Shown piece by piece: positions 44,431 to 55,699 of a stretch of DNA of 64,000 nt. The notes under the pieces are model-generated. The model had not been told where the DNA came from. It ran no database searches and saw nothing but the letters and a program-made list of their open reading frames with translations. Source of the stretch: Bradysia coprophila (lineage: Eukaryota; Arthropoda; Insecta; Diptera; Sciaridae); assembly GCF_014529535.1 (NCBI RefSeq), contig NW_023503670.1, positions 248,001-312,000 on the forward strand. Direction: 5' to 3'. Made by a program: the position numbers and the translations under genes. Each line of letters opens with the position of its first letter. Within the stretch, counting starts at the first letter, position 1.

Positions 44431-45708
44431 ATTTTTTAAACAAAATCCATTTGAGGCAGTATGATCCTTAGTTAATTCTACGGAATCAACGATGTAACAC
44501 TTGTTAGTTACATTTATATCGAATTCGTTTTACATAGCCAATCGTATTTTTGAACTGTAAAATTTTGGTATTAAACATCTAGTAATAAAAAAGAAGTATT
44601 TAAGAGATTCGATAATTATAACACGATATTCTGTCCCCTACAAGAGGTTAAATTGAATATCCGACTATTCGAAAATTGTCAAAAAATCGTCTTGAACAAG
44701 CAATAATTGTCGATACTTTGAGGTAAATTTATTTTTACTAAAATCTTACTCTACTGAGATAGACAAACCTATGTTGCCCAGCTAGACGTTTTGTTGTACG
44801 AGACTTGGTGTGAGGCCCAGACCATCTATTTGTGGCAACATGGAAAATCACAAGTGCGCCATAAGCATAGATCTTTTTTGCACCTTTTTTTCAATTCGAG
44901 CGCCTTTCACTACATTTCACAGGATCGCCTTTTCGTAGCTTGTCCGACCCTTCTTTGTGTAAAATACACAGTGATAAAATTCGTACAATTTTATAGTAAA
45001 ACTGTGCAAATCTTGACTTTCCATTAATTTTCATTGATTTACCATGGCCAAAAATATCGTCACTGAACAACTGTACACGTCAAGGACATAAGCTATCAAA
45101 TACCATGTAACATGCCATTTTTGTTATTACCGCGCGCATGAAAACTAGCACGTTTCATTAATAGTTTTAAAAGTACTTGTATGAACAAGTGTTTCTTTCG
45201 TCTTATATGTTAATTTGTATTTCATTTTAAGACTCCCAAAATCGGAATATTTTTCAATTTTTTAGTGAACATAGGATTTAAAAAAACCTGTATTCCGGCA
45301 TTCCTTGATATTTTCTATTATACTATAATTGAGTACGAGTTATTTTTTAATGATTTGTTCAAATGTATTCTTCGTGAACTTGTCGCATGGAAATGTACAT
45401 ACGTCATTACATTCATTAAAGTGAATCACATTGATACAGGAAAATTTGTTCTGGGGAAAAGGATCCTCAAAAGATCAAAAAACGTCCTGCAAAATTGTAA
45501 AAACATCTTTCTCATTGGAGAACAAAAATTACATTGCTCAACGTCATCTCTACACAATTACATGTTCGAGGAAGCACCTTGCTATACGTATAGTCGTAAT
45601 GAAAGATTCAGCCAGCCAGCACAAAAAAGTACTTCCGATTCTTAACACATGCCTTGTCTGCATTGTCTGTTCGCAATAAAGCTATGTAAATATTGCCTTT
45701 GAAATGGT

Positions 45709-45717
45709 TATAAATAG
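45709..45717 (+). promoter_or_regulatory. TATA box of serine-protease homologue 2
   Basis: TATAAATAG is 41 bp before the ATG, as in copy 1. The upstream 200 bp are nearly identical between the two copies, so both probably share expression. Confidence 0.8.
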
Positions 45718-45749
45718 GTAACATTATTCATTACCATCCAGTTAACAAC

Positions 45750-46559
45750 ATGAAATTACTTGATGTCTATAGTTTTGCCCTAGCGGCTTGTTTCGCTGGT
45801 AAATATGATCTGCATTTCCTGATTCTTTGATAAAAGCAATGCTTTGAAACTGTCATTCTTTTGAATCAAGGCAATTGTGCGTGTATTTCCAGTGGAACGT
45901 CCGTTACTAACCCAAATGCCTATCCATTTCAAGCGGCAGTACTCTGTCCAGTGACTATGTGTAGTGGTGCGGTAGTGTCATCAAAGAGCGTCGTGACTAC
46001 CGCAACTTGCGTCAATATGTTATCACCAGAGGACGTTGAACTCTATGTGGGTTCTAACATGTATTACAGTGGTGGTTTTACTCACTCTGTAGCCGTCATT
46101 GCAACGCATCCTAACTTTAATCCTACAACATATCACAACAACATAGCAGTACTTACCTCAGCCACACAATTCGAAAATGTCGTTGTACCGATTTCCTTAG
46201 CTACCACACCACCCTTCACTGGTACCACCCTTTTTGCTACAGCATTTGGAGCAGTCGATCCAGACTTGACGTTACCAGATACACTTCAGAGGGCTGGCCT
46301 CGTTGCATTTGGATTTGCTAATTGTCAAACATTAAAGTCCAACAGACTAACCACATCTATGTTTTGTGCGGGAGATCTATCTGGCCATAAAGACCTTTGT
46401 TCCGGAGACGAGGGAGCACCGTTGGTCTATCAAAACAAACTTTACGGCATTTATTCATGGGGTTGTAGTTGTGGTCTGGCTGCTACTAGTTCACCTGTAT
46501 TCAATTTAATCTCTTATTTCGGCACCTGGATTCAATCGGCTATTGCAACGAACGAGTAG
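45750..46559 (+). CDS. secreted serine-protease homologue, catalytically dead (copy 2)
   Basis: Exons 45750-45798 and 45871-46559 give 245 residues. Signal peptide MKLLDVYSFALAACFAG. The catalytic positions read Thr (TTATC), Asn (HNNIAVL) and Glu (GDEGAPLVY) in place of His, Asp and Ser. The site of the missing Ser differs from copy 1 (Glu against Gln), while the first two replacements are shared and so predate the duplication. A stop after IATNE shortens the tail; the sequence that encodes the C-terminal extension in copy 1 persists here as 3' untranslated DNA. The rest of the coding region is very similar to copy 1, so the duplication is fairly young. Confidence 0.92.
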
Positions 46560-46885
46560 CTAAATTCAAATATAAATTTGATTCAACTGATTAACTCCAC
46601 AGTGTCTACAGTATTGTCGATAATTTGATCGAGTCTCTACTCTTTTTATTTTACAAGTATCGCATGTGGAGTATATGCGGAGTACATTTTTTAATTGAAT
46701 TTCTAAAATCTGATAATAAATGTATTTTATTTAAATATTCATGAACACATTTACTGTGACCGAATGGGAAATTAAACATCTTATTTGCATCATTAAGATC
46801 CAGTCGCACTTACTCCGTTTAGCTCTCCCTTTACTTTTAAACAATCAGAAATGGATCATCACAAATTGTTATTCAAAATTTGCAT

Positions 46886-46985
46886 TTTTTGTGAAAAGGT
46901 AGTCCAATTTGATTTTAGTTTTTAAAGTGCAACTAAAAACTAAAATTGAATCGGAAACTCTTTGTTTCCAGAAATTTATTGTTCT
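46886..46985 (+). pseudogene. zinc-finger exon-end stub (copy 3)
   Basis: ttttgtgaaaaggtagtcca, then tttgattttagtttttaaag and a splice acceptor cag, match copies 1 and 2 at their exon end and intron. After about 46985 the similarity stops. It marks the start of a third unit, cut short. Confidence 0.8.
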
Positions 46986-46989
46986 TTGT

Positions 46990-48125
46990 ATAATCGATAA
47001 AGACACAAAAAAGGAAAATCGCCATTTGCGCTTAACATTTAAGCATTGTCTGTCCAAGATCTTCCCACTCTCGCTCCAACATTCCAATAAAAATAAAAAG
47101 TAATTTATTTTTGTAAAATATATTTTTGTCATTAAAACACTTATCACATTAATTTAATGATTGTTTCCATTAAAAACTTTAAAATTAACAAATCGTGAAC
47201 TCTGCAGAGGGTATACTAGAACATCAACTATATTTTGTAGCGTTTAAGGTTTTGTTGTTTATGGAACAAACTTTTAAAAATTATCATAGAAAAATAAACA
47301 TTTGTGGAATGATTCAGTTCACTGCTCAACCGAACAAAACAATTCGAGTAATTAGTAGATTAGAGTGGATGTGGTGGACGTAATTCATAACATGGGGGAT
47401 CATCTTGTGATACTAACCGAACTCACGAGTGAGTTCGCGAGTATCACAAATTGATCCCGAGTTGATGAATCACGTCCACTGTATCTGCTATTTTATTGCC
47501 TGTTCTATACGGAAAATTGTTGTTACAAGTTCGTTTGCCCCAGAGGACTTTAATAATTTATGGATTATTCAGTAGTCGGTAGATGAACATTATTCCAGAC
47601 GGATAATTTGTGTCACAATGTTGTTGATATTTCAATAAATTTTGAAGTGACGTGAAGTGATTATAAAGAAATGTTAGCTACACTGGGTTATGCTTTGGTC
47701 ACTCTCCATTCTGTATTTTTTTAAATTAATTTATTTATTTTCTATGTATCAGCTTTAGGTCACCTTCGAGGCTTCGAGTTACGGTACTTTCAGACGTAGC
47801 CTAAGTTTCGTTAAATTTTTTGTTCATTCATTCGGCCAAATCGCCAAATGTACGTGTAACAACAACTTTCTGTATGAGACAGACAATAAAATAAAAATTT
47901 TTGTTCCATTTATAGTCAATCGAAAGGACTGATTAGTTTTCAAAATATAATTTGGTGATTAAGGAAATGTGCCAAAAAAAATTTTTTGACGAAAGTTTCG
48001 TCAAAAAATGCTGCATTTGTTATCCTAAGACAACAACAAACGCTACGGAAATTTTTATTTTAACAGGTGGGAAGTTTGTATGATATTATGTTACTAGTCA
48101 AAAAAAAACTACAACTCCTAACTAA
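46990..48125. other. intergenic, no gene seen
   Basis: AT-rich sequence with one short palindromic element (47374-47479). No exons or RNA genes found. Confidence 0.5.
47374..47479. mobile_element. palindromic MITE, 106 bp
   Basis: Ends GTGGACGTAATTCAT and ATGAATCACGTCCAC pair, inner ggatca / tgatcc and tgtgatac / gtatcaca pair, and the loop is centred on aactcacgagtgagttcg, itself palindromic. No clear target duplication. Confidence 0.75.
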
Positions 48126-48595
48126 ACGGTGGTCCTCAAGCGAGAAAAAGCAAATCGAAAGGGTACCCAAAAAATTTGTATACTTGTAAGTGCTTCAGGT
48201 GACACAGAAAAACCGTTTCTCGATATCTAAGCGCGTTTAAAATTTCAATGTTTTTACGAATTTTGTATGGTCTTTCACATGATTCACACAGTGATTTCAC
48301 ACTTTGCAAAGAAAAAGTTTTTCAAAAGTGTACCCAAAAAAAGAGTATTGCTAGCAGTGAAGGAACGTCAGGGGATTCACAAAAACCGTTCCACTATATG
48401 GTGCAAATTTTTTTGAATCGGACACACCATTTTTGTTTCCGGATTTATGGTGTTACCGATAGGGAAATTCCCTATAGATAACACCATAAACGTCCGTAAA
48501 CAAAAATGGTGTGTCCGATTCAAAAAAAATTTCACCATATATATATGAGCTGCTCCTTCAAAAAAACAAACTTTTTCTTTCTTGAGGACCACCGT
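48126..48595. mobile_element. MITE, 470 bp, ACGGTGGTCCTCAAG ends
   Basis: Exact 15-bp inverted ends ACGGTGGTCCTCAAG and CTTGAGGACCACCGT. Inside, the right half holds a strong palindrome (aatcggacacaccatttttg around 48420 and its complement near 48515, meeting at tagggaaattcccta). The tgtacccaaaaa word repeats directly. No duplication was identified. Confidence 0.85.
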
Positions 48596-49278
48596 ATATT
48601 ACGCAAGTGTCATCCGGTAATTATTCATACGGTGCTGCTAGAGAATGTTTAGTCTTAACTTAGAGTTCCAAATTCGGAATGTTACAATTCTGACAAACTT
48701 AATAAAAATTTCACATAAAAAAATTCAGTCATTTGAAAAAGTGGTACGGAAGTCAGTGTTTCATGAATGCACTTTCTGTTACCTTTTTTTCGCACAACTT
48801 GCTGAGCAGTCTTCGAACTGAACAAATCGATATGTAATTGTAAAATTGAAGTTAATGGTTTCTTGTTCTCTTTTAATTTTAATTTCATAATACACGACAG
48901 GCGGCTAGCGTAGTCATAACATTCTAAAAAAAAACAATTGGGAAAATACTTCAAATATTTCGAGCCTGATCATTGCATCCTTTTCGAAATAATCCATTTA
49001 CAATTTCTTTGAATCAAACAAAATAATTATAAAAAATCATAACATCCTTTACATCCTTTACATCCAATAAACTCTCAGAACATAAATCAAAATTACTAAA
49101 AATTCAAAACGAATCGAAAATCCCTCACTAAAACAAACTAGTGAAAGGTCCTCTCCCTTCCGCTCACTTTCTTTTGGCAACAAATTTATGCATGATTCTA
49201 GAGGCAACACACACAATATATATAGGTCTATTAGTAAAATTCACAAATATATAAGCATTACGTTACACATTGAACTGA
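48596..49278. other. intergenic / Mfsd1 3' flank, no gene seen
   Basis: AT-rich. It includes the probable 3' untranslated region of Mfsd1 on the minus strand. Nothing else is supported. Confidence 0.5.
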
Positions 49279-52200
49279 TTACTCGTCCAGCAACGGTTCA
49301 CAGTCGCTCGCAGTGCCAGCTTCAACTCCAGTCCGTCTAATGTATCGATTTCGCATGGATGGTGTCGATTGATTGAGTACATCTTCTGGTGATATTTCCT
49401 CGACAGAAGAACTGCCTAACATTTTAGCGCTAGCATTTGATGTGCTTCAAAGGAAATTCAAAATTATCTTTCGGAGGAAATGATTCGAACAAGAGAAAAA
49501 TATATTCCAGGGACCGAGGGGAACAACCTTTCTTTCACGTTAATCGTTTTGATGACCAAATCCTTTGGCAAAAAAAATAATCAAAAAAAGAAATCGCTGT
49601 TCCTCCCTCTTTGCGCTCTACAATGTTACTACTCTCACTACACCGAATACCTGCCGTAAACATTTTTTCGTTTTTCTGAGTCATGCAAAGCAAATATTTC
49701 ATAAATTCTTGGATCACTTCAAGAGAAACGTTCGATAGAAAGCTGATTCAAGTTTGGATCGAAATGAGAAAATAATTTGCACAAAAGAGACTTACATTTC
49801 ATTTGTGTGTCGTTCCCGTTCACGCGGTGTCATATTCAAATTTCCATTTGTATTGGTATCATACAACCAAATGACGACTGTCGCAATTAATGCAACTAAA
49901 ATCATAAAAATTAATCGAAAATTCGCTTCATTTAAAATCACTTCACAACTTACTGCTGAGCCATCCGATGAAGAATATTTCAAGCATAAAGTAACCACCG
50001 TTATCAACAATCATGCCAGATATCATCGATATAACAGCCAATCCGAGATTTTGAACCGCTTGACATCTACAAATCGAATTTTTTCAATTTATTTGTTTGC
50101 AAAACAGTTCACAACTTATACAAACTCACATTCCATAAGCGGTTCCCAGTTGATATTCGGGTATAATTAAAGCGACCAGTGGCCATAGGCTGCTAGCCAA
50201 CATAGAGTATGCCAGCCCCATGATCACCTAAAACAGATGATGAGCATTAGTAACATGTGATCGATCCATGCCAGTTTTCCCTTACGTACCATTCCAAAAT
50301 AGGGATTCGCAAAGGTGAATGCCAACAGAGAATGGGCACCGATGGTAACCGATACTGACAGGAATACCCACATAACATTTCTGCCCGTTTTATCGATAAC
50401 TAATCCGAAGACAGGGCTAGCCACAGCTGATATAATGTAAATTATCGAATTGACCGTATTTGCATCCTCTGCGGAAAAGTCGTATTTTCGCATGAAAAAC
50501 ACTCTGAAAGAAAAGGCTAGAGAGGCTTTCCCAATTTACAATTAGGCGTCACATACTTTCCCAGGGCAATAAATGGAAAAATTGCTACGTAATAAGCCAC
50601 ACAAATCACTGACACCATCCAGAATGTAACTTTGAATGTCTTAACATCAGTCAATTTGGCAATTTCTCCGCTGGGATTATCATTTCTTCGCAGAATTCGT
50701 TCGGCGCGCTTATCCATCCAGCCGAGTAGTAGCGCACAAATAAATGACATTAAACATGTAATCGATGCGAGCAGTAAAACGACGCCGGTGCACATGTGTC
50801 CTTTGTAAAATTGACTGACGTATTTATACAGTGGTTCCATTATCATAAAATTGACAGTGCTTCCGACCCGAGCAAACGACAATTGTAAGCCGAACACCAT
50901 GTTCAGTTCTTTTCCTTTAAACCACAAAACGGCATAGTTGTTTTGGGCAACAGCAAGCGATTCGGCACCGATTCCGAAAACGAAACGGCCCACAATCATC
51001 AGCCAAAAAATATCCATCATTCCACCCATTGCGAATATCAATTGTCCAATCATTAGTATGAAGAGGTAGATAATGGTGCCCATTCGGATGCCAAATACTC
51101 TAGAATTTCAGAAATTGGTGGGATGAATGTCGACATTTTCGATCGGAATATTGAGTGACTTTACCTGTCGATCAAAAATCCTCCAATAAAACAAAGTACG
51201 ACATTGGGCCACGAATAAATCGAATACAGCCATACGAACTGTGTGGTGGTCAGGCCCAAGTCTTTTTTGAAATTATCTTGAAGTGCGCCAGGGTTGTCAT
51301 AGCAAAAGTATGATCCTAAGAAGATGGAAATAAATTAGTAAATTTAGTGCAGAACTGAGTGATAATTTCAGATTTTAAATGGACAAAAGTGAAGATGTGT
51401 GACATTCTAACAGTTCCGCTAACATATCGTCTTTCAAAGAATTTTATAGTCTTTTAAATAATTGAGTTGTCTCCCTTCAAGTAAGATTTTTGCAAGTCTA
51501 AGTGAAGAACCGTAATGGCACCCAAAACGAAAACTTAATTTCGAACAATATTGATTTGAGCTTTCGAATCTAGAGCAACTACTTGCTGTATCACCCCCCG
51601 CATTACGTTTTTTGTTACACAATACCTACTTTTAGACAATTCTCGACACCCACTTCACATCGGTTAAATTTATGAGAGCCAATTTTGGTCTCTGCACTCC
51701 TTGCTGCGCTAGTCTAAATGATTAAATTCCACCTTGAAAAATAAAAGCAGATATATGGCCACTACACTGCTCTCTTTTATACCATGCATTCCTTGCCTGA
51801 TAGATTTGAACATTCATATATACGTATGCATGCACTGTGTAAGTATAATATCGAACGAACGAGACTCTTTATTCACTCAATTTTGTTTTGGATTTCTTGC
51901 AATCTTGCAAAATTGTAAGTTCTATTCAATGTTCTATATTTCAGAACTTTACACTCGGCATACACAGGCAGATAAGCGAAGAATATTACAAAATTTTATT
52001 GCAGAAGCTTATCAAATAACGAGTTTGTATTATGCCATGTGTAGTATGCACATTGCACATTCATTATGCGATAAAATTATGACAGTAAATTGATTTGTTT
52101 ACGCTTGCAGTCAGACGACACATTTTGCGTAGTATTAAACGATACGGGAATCATAGAGACGTAGACTTTACATTGTTATTGTTTTAGAAATTAGAAAACT

Positions 52201-52510
52201 AAAAACGAAAAATTCTACAAAATTGTGTGAGTGTCCCCTTCCCTTTCACCGTATAACATATGGCCTGACGTGCTATCTTCCACCATCACTGATATATCTT
52301 AAATTTCACTCCAAAACCGTGACCTGTCACTGAACACTTACCGAATCCTATCAAGCACATCAGCATCAACGCCAAAAATCGATGGAATGTTGATTTTGGG
52401 TCGCAACATGCGAATTTGCTGCAGCAGTCAGTTTGTACATCCAATTCATTGTCATTGCTGGGATCGTCAGTATCACCGAGTATGGGATTGGTTCCATCAT
52501 CTCTCGGCAT
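49279..52510 (-). CDS. Mfsd1: MFSD1, lysosomal major-facilitator transporter, 8 exons
   Basis: Exons on the minus strand: 52342-52510, 51165-51315, 50557-51099, 50290-50503, 50130-50227, 49954-50066, 49796-49895, 49279-49444. Phases agree, giving 517 residues, somewhat longer than human MFSD1 (about 465). Family landmarks are CCDPKSTFHRFLALMLMCLI, SYFCYDNPGALQ, WPNVVLCFIGGFLIDR, GRFVFGIGAESLAVAQN, FGLQLSFARVGSTVN, DKRAERILRRN, KLTDVKTFKVTFWMV, SPVFGLVIDKTGRN and PEYQLGTAYGM. These give about 12 membrane segments, with the A-like motif DKTGRN after helix 8. MFSD1 sits in lysosomes, pairs with GLMP in mammals and has been reported to export dipeptides. The last residues, DCEPLLDE, fit an acidic dileucine lysosomal sorting signal, here at the C-terminus. 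Part of this gene was copied to 43370-43920. Confidence 0.95.
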
Positions 52511-52689
52511 TTTATTAAAATTGTTTTGTGTTTGTCTCGGCTAATATTAAGTTAATTGAAAGTGCTGTTACTGCATCCGGAAACTGAAAAATAATTTCGA
52601 GAATTGTAACGTTGTCCGATCGAATAGATCGACCAAAAAAAAAAAAAGAATTATTGTCACAAAGTCTTTGGCTGATTCAAAGTCTTAAC

Positions 52690-52831
52690 CAGTGCCGGAC
52701 TGGCCCTACGGGCGTTCGGGCGATTCCCGAAGGGCCTTTTGATTTTTGTATGGATAAACGGCAACGAAGGGTCTTTCGAAAAATTTCTTCATACAACGCC
52801 CGAAGGGCTTTTTTGAGCCAGTCCGGCACTG
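52690..52831. mobile_element. hAT-type MITE, 142 bp, CAGTGCCGGACTGGC ends
   Basis: Inverted ends CAGTGCCGGACTGGC and its near-complement GAGCCAGTCCGGCACTG are flanked by a perfect 8-bp duplication, GTCTTAAC (52682-52689, 52832-52839). The inner cgttcgggcgattcccgaag region forms further pairs. CAGTG is a typical hAT terminus. It lies just upstream of Mfsd1. Confidence 0.95.
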
Positions 52832-52839
52832 GTCTTAAC

Positions 52840-53793
52840 ACAAATTGGTATTATTGAGTTCCAGCGGACCGACCACTCTACAAATTATATGTTAAAATAA
52901 CCGATGCGCAACACATACACAAACTTGTTGAATAGGGGCGTATTGTCATGGAAAATTAATATCCGAATGAGCCCGCACAGTGGGTATCAGGACGATATTT
53001 TAGATGTGTATATTATCAACGTAACGAACGGACAATGACTAAAATCGAACTAATAAAAACCAACTATCGTTTTGAGAATGTTATCGCGGTCAATGAATTT
53101 TTAGAATGATTCATAGACCGCTTCGAATTTCTAGCAGAGTGTTCTTTGTTTGTATATCAACCATAGCAATATTTGTGCATTTGTGCATTTGGCACACATT
53201 CTTTGTGAAAACATTAAAAACGGAGAAGTGCTAATTGAAAGCATCTGGCTTCTGTTGCATGTGAAAGTAGCACTACGTTTCCAAAATAAAAAGAATTTTT
53301 CTGCTCGTGCTGATGACCAAATCACTTACATTACTTATTCCATCATTGAACACTTCACTGCTTTTATTTCGTAAAAATCACTGCAATTGAAATTGACTAT
53401 GTTGCTTTTCAGTCAGTTTTATTTCGTATTTAACGCTGTCCACTGGCTTGCAGCAATAATTTAGTCGAAAAATATTGAAAAATTCTTCTGTTTTCTTTAT
53501 TATTTTTTGTTGACGTTGTTGACATAACAAACTTTTATCATACTAATCATCGCGCAACCTGAGCCCAAAATGTCACGAAAAACGAAGCCACTGTGCCTAT
53601 AGTGTCATAAGTGCAGCAAGTACGTTTTATGGTGACGATGGAATTGCAGTATATAAGGTTTGAATTTAAATGAAGGCGCAATTCCTTTACAACTCATTTT
53701 AGATGTTGCTTTGTTCGTCTGGTCTATTAATTATTTGTTCAAAAGTATGCTTTGGAGTAGTTGCAGTTAAAGTGTTTGCATGGCCGATTTATC
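52840..53793. other. intergenic, no gene seen
   Basis: Upstream flank of Mfsd1. AT-rich, with no supported exon. Confidence 0.5.
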
Positions 53794-54991
53794 CAAGGTT
53801 CTGAAAGAACAGGTTAAGACACCCAAGGTTCTAAAAGAACAGGTTAGGACAACGATGACTTCATCACAAATTGTGTCAGCGGCTACAGTCGGAGCGTTTG
53901 CTGCGATTTAGCCCCGTTCAACCCGTAATCCTATTTCGTCCGCAACCATAATACGTCCGTAGCCCTAATAAGCCCGGAACCCTAATACGTCTACAACCCT
54001 CTAATGCGTCTGTTACCAAAATGCAAGTCAAGTTGGGCATTGTCAAATTTACTGAAACTGTTCATTTTTAAAATTGCGCATAGCGCAATTACGAAAGCCC
54101 GTACGAAGTACCTTTCAAATAAAACCAACAATTTACGACATTATTTTAGAAACCCAAAATTTTTTGCCAACTTTCCATTGGGTATTCAATTACATCTCAA
54201 ATGAAACAAAAACTAGCAAAATCGGATGAGATTTACTCGATTTATGTGCAAAAAACACTTAGGGCCGAGTAGCGGCCTTAGTCCAAGGGCCCTAATTTGA
54301 AACTTTTTTCGTCACGTTCTTTTCGGTATTCAATTACCTTCCATAAAAAACTAAAACTAGCAAAATCGGATGAGATTTACTCGATTTATGTGCAAAAAAC
54401 ACTTAGGGCCGAGTAACGACCTTTGAGCCCTCCCAACAAGCCCACGTTGCATCTTACCCAAAAACAATGTTCAGCAACTTTGTTCTACTCGTCAATACCT
54501 TTCATTTGATATATCACAAGCAGCTATTGCGTGCGTATTTCGGTAGATATCGTCGAAAGACTGAAAAACACCTATAGGGCCCTAGCTCTGGAGGGGCCGA
54601 CCCTACCATGCCCATTTTCGAACTTGACCTTACTTTTGTCGATACCAATCGGGAAAAAAAAGAATTTTGAAAAAAGGTTGTGATTTACTCAAGCTAGAGG
54701 GGTCACGGACGGACGGACGGACGGACATTTTTTTTATTGCGGATTCGTCATCTATGAACATAACCAAATGCTTTGCTCTTACTGTCTGCTTCCAATTCGA
54801 CGTGTTACAAACGGCATATTAATCTTATAAGCCCCCAGTACTTCGTACGGGGCTAAAAAGCAACTTAACAAAAACCAAATTCCGTTTTTTCCTAAAAAAC
54901 GTTTTCATCAAGTTCACACACAATCTGTACTGAGTGCGTTTATCGATTTCGGTGTCACCCGCATGTCTTAACCTGTTCTTTCAGAACCTTG
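53794..54991. mobile_element. composite element, CAAGGTTCTGAAAGAACAGG ends
   Basis: The left end CAAGGTTCTGAAAGAACAGG (53794) is duplicated in tandem at 53821. The right end is its complement, ending at 54991. A looser copy of the same end lies at 55228-55258. Most of the interior is a second element (53909-54855). The same family appears alone at 61848-62006. Confidence 0.75.
53909..54855. mobile_element. nested element with TAGCCCCGT ends
   Basis: It starts tagccccgttc and ends cttcgtacggggcta, a short inverted terminus. Near the left are degenerate 15-20-bp repeats of the type taatacgtccgtaaccc. A direct repeat at 54220-54270 and 54355-54415 (aaaatcggatgagatttact, ttagggccgagtaacg) is present. 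The right 380 bp match the insertion at 40856-42096, including a gacggacggacggacatttt run at 54708-54734. Non-coding. Confidence 0.75.
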
Positions 54992-54999
54992 AAGGCACA

Positions 55000-55690
55000 C
55001 ACGAAGGGGGTGGCATCGGTGGCATCGAAGTTGTTAAATGCACTCGTCATATATTGTGTGAAAATTCAACTTAAAGAAAACACTTCTTGTTCGTTAAGTT
55101 GACGGTTTCATATAGACTTCGTAGCCGCTGACACAATTGACACAAACCTATATGGCACGATAGAGAAATTTTGGTGCCACTGCCTTCGTGGTCAACTCAG
55201 AAGTGTCCTAACCTATAAATGAATCCAAGGTTATGAACGAACAGGTTAAGACATCCGAAAAGTATGTGTTGGAAATACCAAAGTAATCTTGTTATTTCAT
55301 TTTAATTCAGTTTTAACTTAGTAACTTTTCATTCTGTTACTATTTCTTCAGGACTAAACATCTAAATTATTTCCTCGTCAATAAAGTCAATTTTGGTTTC
55401 ATTTTAAAACTTTTTGGTTCATCCTGCTACGCGAATCCTCCACTTCCAACAGTATGGTGGCAGCAAAATTTGTTACTCATTCCAGATTGTCTGAAAATTC
55501 AACTTGACGAAAATATTTTTAATAGGAGGTAATGACTATTACTTCAATAGTGAGGTAATGATTTACTCACGATATTGTCAAATAAATATCCTGTGAGGGA
55601 ACAGCTAACATCCAAGGGGCCAAATGTATATTTAACAACAATAGCAGATTAACGACAAAAAAGACTGCTCACAATAGTGGCGCAGCCAGT
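55000..55690. other. element debris, no gene
   Basis: Contains a further copy of the aggttatgaacgaacagg end near 55229 and acaattgtgtcagcggctac-like sequence inverted relative to 53867-53885, so the host element probably extends to about 55260. The remainder is unassigned. Confidence 0.45.
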
Positions 55691-55699
55691 AAAAAGTCG

